Below, piece by piece: positions 24,405 through 32,875 of a stretch of DNA of 64,000 nt. The DNA lies in contig JACKQF010000005.1 of the NCBI GenBank assembly GCA_024232965.1, positions 124,001 through 188,000 of the forward strand. Direction: 5' to 3'. The position numbers were made by a program, and so were the translations under genes. The notes beneath the pieces are model-generated. The model saw only the letters and a program-made list of their open reading frames with translations, searched no databases and was not told where the DNA came from. Source of the DNA: Verrucomicrobiaceae bacterium (GTDB lineage Bacteria > Verrucomicrobiota > Verrucomicrobiia > Verrucomicrobiales > Verrucomicrobiaceae). Each line of letters opens with the position of its first letter. Within the stretch, counting starts at the first letter, position 1.

Positions 24405-25274
24405 TTACTTCGACGAAGGGGCTGGTGCGCCAAGCCACACGCCCTCTGCGTTGTTGTTCACGTATTCTTTCTCGATCGGCTGAGGGCGGACCGTAAAGAG
24501 CATGTGATCGAATGAGGTGCGGAAACTCTTCAGCAACTTCTTGCGAGACTCAACATAAGTCTCCGGCGTGGTGCCAGGTTTGCGGTGCGCGCAAGACACA
24601 AGCAAGCGGATGTCACCCTGATACATGTTGGAGGACTTCACACCCTCGACATAAAACACCCGTGGAATCGTGCCGGGTAGATTGTAGGGATACTCGCGGT
24701 ACTGAGTGCTCCACTCGACATACCGACGATTTGGGTCGGCGGAGTCAAGCAAGAGCAGTTTCTTCGCGGGATCCTTCCACACACGAACGCGCCCCGTGGA
24801 ACGCACTTCATCGTCAAAGGAAGCAAACTGACCGGTCTTGTCACCGCGGTTGATTCCCGCTACTTCCAACGAAACCACCACTTCCCCGTCAAAGTCTACA
24901 CGGTAGGGCGTCACACGCAGCACCACCTTGGTCATTTCACCCACACCCACCTGCAATCCTGGGGGCGTTCCTTCAAATGCGCCACCGTCAGCAGGATCCG
25001 TGTTACTGATGACCCCATCGGCATTCAAATCACCGTCGAGGTCAATTCTCGCGATCATGCGCTCAGCATCGCGGTAGTTGTTCACTCGCTGACCATAGTA
25101 TTTGTGGAAGTCACTGGGAATATCCATGGCCGTCTCTCCCCCTTGTGTCACCACAGGTGCGGGAGCGACGCTCTTTTCGCCTGCCACCGAGTGGGTGGCA
25201 AGGCCGGACAACACGGCCGCAACCAGCGCAAACGCGGGGCGGGTAGAGAGGATTGCTGGGAGTTTGGTCTTCAT
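24405..25274 (-). CDS. Exported hypothetical protein of the polysaccharide operon
   Basis: 289 residues with a signal peptide (cut near SVAGE). There is a short acidic loop, DLDGDLNADGVISNTDPADG, that resembles a dockerin or EF-hand calcium site. A beta-rich region follows (KVVLRVTPYRVDFDGEVVVSLEVAGIN), then a more mixed C-terminal part. No family is recognised. It lies between an outer-membrane barrel and the Wza-like lipoprotein with small gaps and the same orientation, so a periplasmic or surface role in glycan export is probable. Confidence 0.65.
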   Translation of the reverse strand: MKTKLPAILSTRPAFALVAAVLSGLATHSVAGEKSVAPAPVVTQGGETAMDIPSDFHKYYGQRVNNYRDAERMIARIDLDGDLNADGVISNTDPADGGAFEGTPPGLQVGVGEMTKVVLRVTPYRVDFDGEVVVSLEVAGINRGDKTGQFASFDDEVRSTGRVRVWKDPAKKLLLLDSADPNRRYVEWSTQYREYPYNLPGTIPRVFYVEGVKSSNMYQGDIRLLVSCAHRKPGTTPETYVESRKKLLKSFRTSFDHMLFTVRPQPIEKEYVNNNAEGVWLGAPAPSSK

Positions 25275-25328
25275 AATCGGTATTTGGAACAGGTGGAGGC
25301 TTTCAAGGAAGGGGTCAAGGCAGACAGA

Positions 25329-27182
25329 TCAAAAATAGCGCCGAACAGAGGCACCTACCGCATGCTCATCGTAGTCGCCTGCCCCGCCTGCGGATCGGTC
25401 ATACTGGTAAAAAGTCTCGAATGTCACTCTTGAGCTTAGACGCTGCATGAGTTGTGCACGGAAAATCCAGCGGTCAACTTCTCCCGGGTTAACTGACGAC
25501 CCACCATTCTGGTAAGCGGCCCGAAGAAAGATATGTGTGAAGTCCCATGGCCTGACCGAAAGAGTCGCTCCAGACGACCAGTTGTTAAACTCGAAAGCTT
25601 CGTTGTTCCCATACAAGCGACGATTGAGCGCCTCCCCCTCTGACTGCTGATAGTAAGCAGACAACGAAACTCGCCGACTGAGCTGAGCCGTCATCCAGTA
25701 CCGAACCCAATTAGTGAGGGCCGACTGCGGGCTAAACTCGTCTTGGCGCACATCTTGACCCACTGCCACGCCATGCATAATCGACCTCGTCAGGCTCTGT
25801 CGGAGCTGCGCATTCCACACGAAGGTATCGGCGTCCGGCGTATAGTTCGTGGTCCAGAGATACCCAAACTCCGCAGAAGAAGTGATATTCTCCGTGATTC
25901 GGCTCGTCGCACCCGCCGCGAGCCGATGATACCAACTGGTAAACAGATCGTAACTAGTCACATCATACGAGATGAACGGAGTGATGGGAAACTCCATACC
26001 TTCATAAGCAAGTCGGACGCCGAGTTGCTCGGAGTTTTGGTGATTCTCAAAGTCGAACGTATGCCAAGAGTCCTGATGCATGGCAGTGAGCCACATTCTC
26101 CATTTCGGACTCAAGAATAACGAAGACGCACGTAAACCGATCCGATTGTTGAACCAGACACTTTGTTCCTCGAAGAAATCTGTGTCGCGACTGCCCGCAT
26201 AGAAGCCAAACTGATAACGGCCAGCGCGATCAGTCGCGCCGCTATCTAGTTCGGCGTAAACGTCCAGTCCGGGACGTGCGTAAAAATCATTAAAAAGCAG
26301 AACATCCCAAGATCCCCACTGCTGCTGCAAATGAGCCGTTAGCGAAAGACTTGCTGCAGATCCAAACCCCGAACTGAATGCCAACTTGTTCTCCGCAGGC
26401 AGCCAAATCAGATCCGCCAACGTCGAGATGTAGAGACTTTCAGTGATGCGAATCATGCCACGTGCTCCAAGTTGCACGTAACCCGCAAACCCATCGCCAG
26501 CTTCTGACGGAAAATTCGCTGGGCCTGAATAATCAGACCAGATAACCCCGGCCCCCAACCAGACGAGATCCAAGAACAGCGGTCCCGCCTTCAAATGGGC
26601 ATTGGCAGGATCAAAACTCCTCGTGAAGACAGGAAATTGGCCATCCATGGTGACCGCACCCGTCGCCTGGCCGGGAAACTCGATCGTCGTTGCCTTGTGA
26701 GGTGTGAAGAAACCCAGAACCTGGTCGACAGGTTCTAAGTAGTCATGGTTACGCTCATAAAAACTGTCTGTGTTCCGGTCGTACGGGTAGATTCCCATCG
26801 AGTTTTGTAGCAATCCATCGGGCCCTTGACCGCTGCTGGAACCATAACGGGGATACTCCGTGTCCCCCATAAGCATCAAATCCGCGTCCGTGGGATAATA
26901 CAAGTGAGGGCCTTCAGCCTGCTCAGCCGCCGGAACGTCCATCAAATCTCCCTCAGAAGGCACCACCACTGGCGCATCGCCAACCGTCTGAGTCGACTGT
27001 TGCGTCGGCACCCACACGGCGCCGCCATCAGTCGCTACCACCTCGGGTGCTGCCGATGCTGGAGGAGTAACCGCGTCCTGACCTCGACCAACGGAAGCTC
27101 CTAGCGCGATACCAACAGCCAGGAGACTTAGTGATCTTCTGGATTTCTGCTGGAACAGGGATAAAATTGTGTCGGGAGACAT
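25329..27182 (-). CDS. Outer-membrane beta-barrel protein of the polysaccharide operon
   Basis: 617 residues from the ATG at 27182, which opens a signal-like N-terminus (basic QQKSRRS, hydrophobic LSLLAVGIALGASVG). About 150 residues of Pro/Ala-rich and acidic sequence follow, then a long series of amphipathic strands rich in Trp and Tyr ending in YDEHAVGASVRRYF, with terminal Phe. This suits a large outer-membrane barrel, comparable to exopolysaccharide export barrels. It is the first gene of the 27182 to 20159 operon, just upstream of the exported protein and Wza-like lipoprotein. No named family can be claimed. Confidence 0.75.
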   Translation of the reverse strand: MSPDTILSLFQQKSRRSLSLLAVGIALGASVGRGQDAVTPPASAAPEVVATDGGAVWVPTQQSTQTVGDAPVVVPSEGDLMDVPAAEQAEGPHLYYPTDADLMLMGDTEYPRYGSSSGQGPDGLLQNSMGIYPYDRNTDSFYERNHDYLEPVDQVLGFFTPHKATTIEFPGQATGAVTMDGQFPVFTRSFDPANAHLKAGPLFLDLVWLGAGVIWSDYSGPANFPSEAGDGFAGYVQLGARGMIRITESLYISTLADLIWLPAENKLAFSSGFGSAASLSLTAHLQQQWGSWDVLLFNDFYARPGLDVYAELDSGATDRAGRYQFGFYAGSRDTDFFEEQSVWFNNRIGLRASSLFLSPKWRMWLTAMHQDSWHTFDFENHQNSEQLGVRLAYEGMEFPITPFISYDVTSYDLFTSWYHRLAAGATSRITENITSSAEFGYLWTTNYTPDADTFVWNAQLRQSLTRSIMHGVAVGQDVRQDEFSPQSALTNWVRYWMTAQLSRRVSLSAYYQQSEGEALNRRLYGNNEAFEFNNWSSGATLSVRPWDFTHIFLRAAYQNGGSSVNPGEVDRWIFRAQLMQRLSSRVTFETFYQYDRSAGGAGDYDEHAVGASVRRYF

Positions 27183-27303
27183 GAAATAGAAATAGAGCAA
27201 AAAAGGTGCCATTGCTGACAGAGCGTCAAACATACATACACAGTCGAACGGTGAACGTTACGCGCTGAATTCAAATAGTCTAAAAAAAAGTTCTTTTTGT
27301 TAG

Positions 27304-27316
27304 GCGACAATGTCGC
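27304..27316. promoter_or_regulatory. Inverted repeat in the divergent promoter region, candidate operator
   Basis: GCGACAATGTCGC is a perfect 6-bp inverted repeat around one central base. It lies between the minus-strand operon starting at 27182 and the + strand genes from 27449. Position and symmetry fit a dimeric regulator site. No regulator gene is next to it. Confidence 0.4.
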
Positions 27317-27448
27317 TACATTCTCCCGGTCTCATCGTAGCTTGACTATCACCCAGCAGAGGCTAATTCTTGGCCTACCCCTGCTGCATTCGAACGTCGG
27401 CTGCGAGCGAAGGGATCATTCGCAATCAAAGACTCAAGAGGCAACGTT

Positions 27449-27676
27449 ATGGAAAAAAACACCAGCTTCCCCCCCGCCAACTGCTCCCCTTTACGGCCCA
27501 TCACTCTTTGTCTTGGCATGGCGGTCCTAGCCATTTTTCTCTCAGGTTGCGGAACCTACCCCCTTGGCGACAGCCATTATCCCAAATACTACGGTGGACA
27601 CGGGAGCCCCGTGAGCCCCACTGGGTTTGTGCCGAGAGAACTTCGACGTTGCGACACGTGGTTGCCTTGGTTTTAG
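27449..27676 (+). CDS. Small lipoprotein
   Basis: 75 residues. MEKNTSFPPAN is followed by a hydrophobic stretch (LCLGMAVLAIFLSGC) with a lipobox cysteine near residue 34; the mature part is about 40 residues, rich in Gly, Tyr and Pro (YPKYYGGHGSP). No domain is recognised. It is divergent from the barrel-led polysaccharide operon and followed by a prepilin-like gene and an endonuclease-family gene. A role in envelope or polysaccharide structure is guesswork. Confidence 0.6.
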   Translation: MEKNTSFPPANCSPLRPITLCLGMAVLAIFLSGCGTYPLGDSHYPKYYGGHGSPVSPTGFVPRELRRCDTWLPWF

Positions 27677-27708
27677 TCGCGAGAGTCTCAAATTCGCCCG
27701 AAGCATTT

Positions 27709-27912
27709 GTGTCTACCTCCCCCAAAAATCGCCAACCGCGGCCAGCTTTCAGTCTGCTTGAGACTGCGGTAATGTTGGCCGTCCTCACCCTGTTCACTTT
27801 GATGGCAGTGGGGCTATTCCGACTCAAAGACGCCTCAGAATCGGCGGATCAGGGCCCCGGCCGCGAAGTCGCCCATCCAGCGGCCACGGCTCCCAGCGCA
27901 AGTGTCAAGTGA
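27709..27912 (+). CDS. Prepilin-like protein, type IV pilin N-terminus
   Basis: About 67 residues from a GTG at 27709; the frame is open further upstream, but that part is out of phase with the small lipoprotein gene. PAFSLLETAVMLAVLTLFTLMAVGLF matches a class III prepilin signal: after cleavage before Phe the mature protein has Glu at position 5 and a long hydrophobic helix. The mature part after the helix is only about 30 residues, much smaller than a normal pilin. The residue before Phe is Ala, not the usual Gly. The stop overlaps the GTG start of the next gene (27909-27912), so the two are coupled. A minor-pilin or pseudopilin role is possible. Confidence 0.5.
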   Translation: MSTSPKNRQPRPAFSLLETAVMLAVLTLFTLMAVGLFRLKDASESADQGPGREVAHPAATAPSASVK

Positions 27913-29009
27913 CCCCACCGCCTAGCCATCCCCCGCGTTCGGTGAGCAGGGTCCGAAGGGTCGCCAAATGCCTCACGATTGCCTTGTTGTTAGCTTGGCT
28001 CGTCGGGTTAGTGTCTCTTTTCCTTCTACTGCGCCGGTGGGGCGAGCAGAATTTGTCGACGGCATTCTTCCTATTCCTGCCTCCGACGCTTTGGTTTTTG
28101 CCGGGGGTATTGCTGATTCCGGCGGCATTTGTTTTGTCTTGGCGCTCTGGGCTGCTCACCTTGGCCATGACCTGCCTGGTTTGGTTCTATGCATTCGGCC
28201 TCCCGAACTCGGGCGGGGCGGCAATTTCGCAGCGGCCCACCGGATCTTTTGTTGTGCTGACAAACAATCACGGACAAAGCGCCAACCAGAGCCTCCAACC
28301 CTTCAAAAATGCCACCCAACCTGATGTCATGGTCCTTCAGGAGGCTAGCGCACGCGCCCCCTACTACCTGAGGGCCGCTGAATACGCCGAATTCAAGGCC
28401 GCACAGAGCGTCGGAGAATTCACGCTTTTGAGTCGGCATCCGATCTCATCAGCGACTCCGCTCACCCTCGAAAAAGATGGGAAAAAACAGACGGTTGCCG
28501 TCCGATTCACCGTCGAATGGGGCAGCCAATCCGTCGCTGTTTACGCCGTCCACCTCCCCTCACCGCGTCACGCGCTGAGTTTCCAGGCGCGTGGACCGTT
28601 TATCCTCGGAATGATCGGATGGATGAGTCCAGGCCTCGGAGCACGCCGAGACACCTACCAAGCCTACTGGGATTATCAGATCGAGTTGGCCGAGTTCCTC
28701 CTGAAACGGATTCAAGGAGAAGCCTTGCCTGCGGTCGCGGCTGGCGACTTCAACGCGCCCGACCTTGGCTACATTCATTCACTCTTCCAGAATGAACTAA
28801 CGGATGCACACGCAGCGGCGGGCGCGGGCACTGGTTTCACCTTCCCCGGCACCACGCACATGCCACTCAGCCTTGGCGGTCCCTGGATGAGGATCGACTA
28901 CGTTTTCGCCTCCAAACATTGGACAGTTTCAACGTGCGTCACGGAACAGGACCGACCATCACAGCATCGAGCGGTCGCAGCTGTGTTGGAGTTGTCCAGA
29001 CGCCCCTAA
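27909..29009 (+). CDS. Membrane-anchored endonuclease/exonuclease/phosphatase family protein
   Basis: 366 residues, GTG start overlapping the upstream stop. Three membrane segments (about 20-42, 50-72, 78-95) precede a catalytic domain with the family's landmark residues: Asn in VVLTNNHGQ, Glu in VMVLQEAS, His in VYAVHLPSP, the Asp/Asn pair in AAGDFNAPD, Asp in RIDYVFAS and the closing His in DRPSQHRAV. Members cut phosphodiester bonds in nucleic acids, phospholipids or inositol phosphates; the membrane-bound layout with the catalytic domain outside favours a lipid or extracellular substrate. It converges on the Wzc-like kinase gene with a 20-base gap. Confidence 0.85.
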   Translation: MTPPPSHPPRSVSRVRRVAKCLTIALLLAWLVGLVSLFLLLRRWGEQNLSTAFFLFLPPTLWFLPGVLLIPAAFVLSWRSGLLTLAMTCLVWFYAFGLPNSGGAAISQRPTGSFVVLTNNHGQSANQSLQPFKNATQPDVMVLQEASARAPYYLRAAEYAEFKAAQSVGEFTLLSRHPISSATPLTLEKDGKKQTVAVRFTVEWGSQSVAVYAVHLPSPRHALSFQARGPFILGMIGWMSPGLGARRDTYQAYWDYQIELAEFLLKRIQGEALPAVAAGDFNAPDLGYIHSLFQNELTDAHAAAGAGTGFTFPGTTHMPLSLGGPWMRIDYVFASKHWTVSTCVTEQDRPSQHRAVAAVLELSRRP

Positions 29010-29029
29010 CTCGATTCGATAAGGTCCGT

Positions 29030-31282
29030 TCAGGCGATTTCGGCTCGATTCAATGGCGTGTCATCCCCAAAAACGTCTTCGTAGTAAGATGCCGAGTAAT
29101 AGTAGTAGTTGTAGTAGTTACTAACCTTGGAAAGATCCAAGTCATTGAGTACCATTCCAAAGAAGTGTGCACCCGCGCGACGGAGCGTTCCCACCGCATC
29201 CGTAACGTCTTTGCGGGAGGTAATCTCCGCACGCACAACAACCACGACGCCGTCCACCACACGCTGGAGAGTCGCAGTTTCACTCAGCCCAAGCACCGGA
29301 GGGGTATCCAACACAATCTGATCATACTCTCCGCGCAGTTTCTCAATCAATTCGTCGAAGACGGACTGGCAGAGCAGTTCAGTCGTGCCCGTAATGATGG
29401 GTCCGCGCGGAATGATGTCGAGTTGCGGTGCTGGCGTTTTCTGAATCGCCTCCGTCAGACTCAGTTGACCGAGAAGCAACCGTGTCATTCCGCCCTCATT
29501 GCTCACGTCAGTGAAATGATGCACTCGCCCACGACGCAGGTCACAATCGATCAGCAACGTCCGTGATCCCATGGAATGGAAAGCCCATGCAAGGTTCGCA
29601 GCTTGGCTCGTTTTCCCTTCCGAGGGTCGCGCACTGGTGACCATCACCACCTGGGCCTTGCCCTGCTTGCTGGGGTGGAGGACGATGTGACTGCGAATCA
29701 GCCGGAAATTCTCCAGCAAGTAGTTGGGAACCTTTGAACCAATCGCTGGAGATCGATAGATGTCCTCCAAAATGCGGGCGGAGGTGTGGGGAATGATTCC
29801 GATTCCAGTGAGTCCCGTTGATTCCTCCAGTTGCTGTAGGGTCGTCACACTGTTGTCCATCAGGTTAACCAAGGTAGGTGCCCCCAGCGCGCCGCCAAGA
29901 GCAAACAGTAGCGATAGCATGACGAGTTTCATCTTGTTGGGGGAGACAGGGACATCGTCGCGTAAGCTCGTATGCCCGTTAAACCGCATTTCTACCCAGT
30001 CACGATCCTCAGCAAACGTCACCACGGCCAATTTGTCAGCCAGTCTCTCGCGGGCTCGATCCCAGAAGACCTTATTCTTTTCTAACGACGCGTAGGCTTG
30101 AGACGAACGACCCAACTCTTCATTGACTCGATGGTAGTCCGGAAGCCGCTGCTGAAGAACGACCAGTTTATCTTGGTAGTGAGCGTACTCGAGATCAAAT
30201 CGCTGACGCAAGACGGACAATTCCGCTCGCAAAGACCGTTCGTTGTCTTCGAGGTCAGCCGCGAGATCTCGCATGATCTGGTGCCCAGGTAAAAAAGCCT
30301 TCGCGGCCTCTTTGATTTTATCTTGAAGCACACGACGCTGCTTCTCGAGGTCCTGCCATGGGGCAAGTGTCTCGATCATGCCAGGCTGCACAACAACTTC
30401 GGTTGGGGACTGCACGGCCGAGACCGGAGTCGTCGCGCCAGGCATGGGTCGACGGACCAACTCCCCGACTTGCACTTCGCGTTCTTTCTCGAAAGCCCCC
30501 AGCAAGGAGAGTTCAAGCAGAATGTTGTCGATCGTTGGCTCCGCATCCACCGACAATCCCGCACGAAATTCGTCTAGTTTTGCCTTCACTTCGTCCATCC
30601 GGCGGATGAGTTCCTTCGTCACCACCAAATCTTTCGGCACCTCATTTAACTGCGATTGTTCAATGGCCGTTTCGGTGACTTTACCCTCTCGATCAAACTG
30701 AGACAAGTCAGTGATCCCCTGCTGGACGTGCTTGTCTAGCATCGCCATCTCATGCGTGTAGCGCTGGAGCGCCTCATCACGGAACTGGGCCCAGGTCGCC
30801 TCTTGCTGCAGACGAAATTCCTCCACTAGCGCCGACGCAAACCCCCGAACCACTTCCTTATCTTTCGCCAAAACCGTGACCTCCATGTGAGAGGAATCCA
30901 CGACCGATGCCACCACGCTGGGCACCACCAACAGCACGTCTTCCCAGACCGCGCTTGGACCAACCAACTTCAGGCGTTGGGCAGCAGCGATAATGTTTTT
31001 GCGCGAACTAAACTCCTGAATCACCCCACGATGGAGACCAGTCGCCCCCTGCGAGGTTTCTGGGATTTCATTGCTCCGAATCGGCGAGCCAAATACTCGG
31101 ACGTAAACACTGGACTTGGAAGAGTAAAGAGGGGTGCTATAAACAAAGTAGGCCATCCCAGCCAGCAACCCTAGACAAGCCATCGCGACCATCAGCCGTC
31201 CATGACGCACATAGGACAGAGCCTTGGCGATAACTGCCGTGACATCAAATCCAGTCTTTTTTTGAGGCAAAGGGGTCTGCAT
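29030..31282 (-). CDS. wzc: Polysaccharide co-polymerase and tyrosine autokinase, Wzc-like
   Basis: 750 residues. The first membrane segment is near residues 30-48 and the second near 430-455, with a long periplasmic coiled-coil-rich Wzz domain between. The cytoplasmic BY-kinase domain has Walker A SARPSEGKTSQAANLA, Walker A-prime LLIDCDLRRGR and Walker B QIVLDTPPVLG. The C-terminus carries a tyrosine cluster (SNYYNYYYYSASYYED), the site of autophosphorylation that controls chain length and export. It pairs functionally with the Wza-like lipoprotein (23600), although they are in different operons. It is preceded nine bases upstream by a small membrane-protein gene. Confidence 0.94.
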   Translation of the reverse strand: MQTPLPQKKTGFDVTAVIAKALSYVRHGRLMVAMACLGLLAGMAYFVYSTPLYSSKSSVYVRVFGSPIRSNEIPETSQGATGLHRGVIQEFSSRKNIIAAAQRLKLVGPSAVWEDVLLVVPSVVASVVDSSHMEVTVLAKDKEVVRGFASALVEEFRLQQEATWAQFRDEALQRYTHEMAMLDKHVQQGITDLSQFDREGKVTETAIEQSQLNEVPKDLVVTKELIRRMDEVKAKLDEFRAGLSVDAEPTIDNILLELSLLGAFEKEREVQVGELVRRPMPGATTPVSAVQSPTEVVVQPGMIETLAPWQDLEKQRRVLQDKIKEAAKAFLPGHQIMRDLAADLEDNERSLRAELSVLRQRFDLEYAHYQDKLVVLQQRLPDYHRVNEELGRSSQAYASLEKNKVFWDRARERLADKLAVVTFAEDRDWVEMRFNGHTSLRDDVPVSPNKMKLVMLSLLFALGGALGAPTLVNLMDNSVTTLQQLEESTGLTGIGIIPHTSARILEDIYRSPAIGSKVPNYLLENFRLIRSHIVLHPSKQGKAQVVMVTSARPSEGKTSQAANLAWAFHSMGSRTLLIDCDLRRGRVHHFTDVSNEGGMTRLLLGQLSLTEAIQKTPAPQLDIIPRGPIITGTTELLCQSVFDELIEKLRGEYDQIVLDTPPVLGLSETATLQRVVDGVVVVVRAEITSRKDVTDAVGTLRRAGAHFFGMVLNDLDLSKVSNYYNYYYYSASYYEDVFGDDTPLNRAEIA

Positions 31283-31291
31283 GTAACAATA

Positions 31292-31603
31292 TCAGGCGTG
31301 AGTGTTTTTTTCGGGCGCCCGCAGCGCTTTTTTGACGTGACTCGGGGGCCCTACCAAAAATTTCATGAACCCATAGTCCGCAGTGACGAGGCACCGCATC
31401 AGGTAAAGAAACAGGCCAACAATCGGCACTAAAACCACCAGCAGAAGCCAGAACCAACGCCTGCCAGCACTCACTGGCAAGCCCTTGATGCTGGACCAAG
31501 TAGCAAGAAGCATCGCCACCCAGACCACCCCCATGCCCCAATAAATCATTGGGTGCACGCTGATCGCTTGTAGCGTAAAAAGTCTCAATACTACTTCAAA
31601 CAT
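31292..31603 (-). CDS. Small membrane protein with phospholipase-D-type N-terminal (PLDc_N) pattern
   Basis: 103 residues. Two membrane helices are visible near residues 18-38 and 49-69; the second region RRWFWLLLVVLVPIVGLFLYLM is typical of the PLDc_N domain found at the N-terminus of cardiolipin synthases and as stand-alone small proteins. No HKD catalytic motif is present, so it is not an enzyme. It lies nine bases upstream of the wzc-like gene and probably shares its transcript. Its function is unknown. Confidence 0.68.
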   Translation of the reverse strand: MFEVVLRLFTLQAISVHPMIYWGMGVVWVAMLLATWSSIKGLPVSAGRRWFWLLLVVLVPIVGLFLYLMRCLVTADYGFMKFLVGPPSHVKKALRAPEKNTHA

Positions 31604-31729
31604 AGCAACCTTGATTTAGAGTTTCGGGAACCACGTTTGATAGTGGCCCGCCCGCCCAGACTGTCAATCGACAAAGCGCTTTCCGGAGCCGCTATTCACA
31701 CGTCCCTTTCCCCCTCCCCCTCATTTCCC

Positions 31730-32875
31730 ATGCCAAAAGAGGCCAGCCAACGCCCACTCAAGATCCTTCAGATCGTTCTGTCACTGGAGCCTGGAGGCAT
31801 GGAGAATGGTGTCGTCAGCATCGCAAACGGTCTCGACCCTCAGCTCTTTGAGACTTCCATTTGCTGCATCGAACGCACGGGGGAATTCGCCCAGAGGCTG
31901 CGCCCGTCCATCGACGTCACGACCTTGAACAAACCCCCGGGTTTCCGCTTCCAGGCAGTTCGCGAACTAGCTGCCCTCATTCGCACGGAAGCACCCGATG
32001 TTTTACACACCCACAATCTCGGCCCTCTAATCTATGCTGCCGCGGCCCGAGCAATCTCCCCCCGACTCTGGCGGACGCCGATTCTGCACGGTGAACATGG
32101 TGCCCTCCAAGGTGACTCTCTCCACCCACGCCGGCTGAGGCAGCGGCGGTTACTCTATCGCCTCTGCAAGCTAATCCACACTGTCTCCTCGGGGCTGCGG
32201 AAAGAGCTGATCGACAGAGGCCTACCCGCGTCAAAAATCATTCCGCTACTCAATGGAGTGGATGCCCAGCGGTTCGCTCCACCGACAGATAAGGCCATAG
32301 CCAAACGAACTCTCGGCCTTCCATCGGACAGGCCCGTGATTGGCACAGTCGGTCGTTTCATCGCCACAAAGCGCCACGAACTGACCATTCAGGCCTTCGA
32401 GCGACTCGCATCGACGCCGACGTCTCCTCATCTCATAATGGTTGGGGATGGCGGCAGCGAAAAACACCGCATCCACAACCTCGCTGCATCCAGCCCCTGC
32501 ATTGACCGCATTCATCTACTCGGGCACATGTCAGACCCATCGCCAGCTTACCAAGCCATGGATCTTCTCGTCATGCCATCCTCACACGAAGGCCTCGCCA
32601 ACGCCCTCTTGGAATCCATGGCTTCGGGGGTCCCCGTGCTAGCGCATTCCGCCTGTGGCGCAGGCGAAGTCATCACCAGTGGCGTCAACGGTACCCTCGT
32701 GGATATTCAAACCGCCGCAGACCTAGCCGACGCAATCGAAGCACTCATAACGGACAAGAGCACCCTTGAGCGTCTGGCGGCAACGGCGCTCACTGACGCA
32801 CAGCAGCGATTTTCCGTCGATGCAATGGTCGCCGGCTACTCAGACGCCTACCGCCGCTGCTGTAATGGCGCCTAA
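31730..32875 (+). CDS. Family 4 glycosyltransferase
   Basis: 381 residues from the ATG at 31730; the longer frame from 31637 adds a Pro/Ser-rich stretch with no match to the family. The GT-B fold shows LKILQIVLSLEPGGMENGV at the start, HGEHGAL, IGTVGRFIATKRHELTIQAF in the middle and the C-terminal donor-site motif MPSSHEGLANALLESMASGVPV with the two family glutamates. It transfers a sugar from a nucleotide donor onto the growing repeat unit in the cytoplasm. It is divergent from the wzc operon and converges on the Wzy-like gene (4-base overlap). Confidence 0.9.
   Translation: MPKEASQRPLKILQIVLSLEPGGMENGVVSIANGLDPQLFETSICCIERTGEFAQRLRPSIDVTTLNKPPGFRFQAVRELAALIRTEAPDVLHTHNLGPLIYAAAARAISPRLWRTPILHGEHGALQGDSLHPRRLRQRRLLYRLCKLIHTVSSGLRKELIDRGLPASKIIPLLNGVDAQRFAPPTDKAIAKRTLGLPSDRPVIGTVGRFIATKRHELTIQAFERLASTPTSPHLIMVGDGGSEKHRIHNLAASSPCIDRIHLLGHMSDPSPAYQAMDLLVMPSSHEGLANALLESMASGVPVLAHSACGAGEVITSGVNGTLVDIQTAADLADAIEALITDKSTLERLAATALTDAQQRFSVDAMVAGYSDAYRRCCNGA

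Noticed and set aside
27370..27708. Upstream part of the open frame leading to the prepilin-like gene
   Set aside because: It overlaps the small lipoprotein gene in another frame and has no coding features; the pilin is better started at the GTG at 27709.
29087..29125. Trinucleotide run (TAG/GTA type) that looks like a microsatellite
   Set aside because: On the minus strand it encodes the tyrosine cluster at the C-terminus of the Wzc-like kinase, a functional feature of the family.
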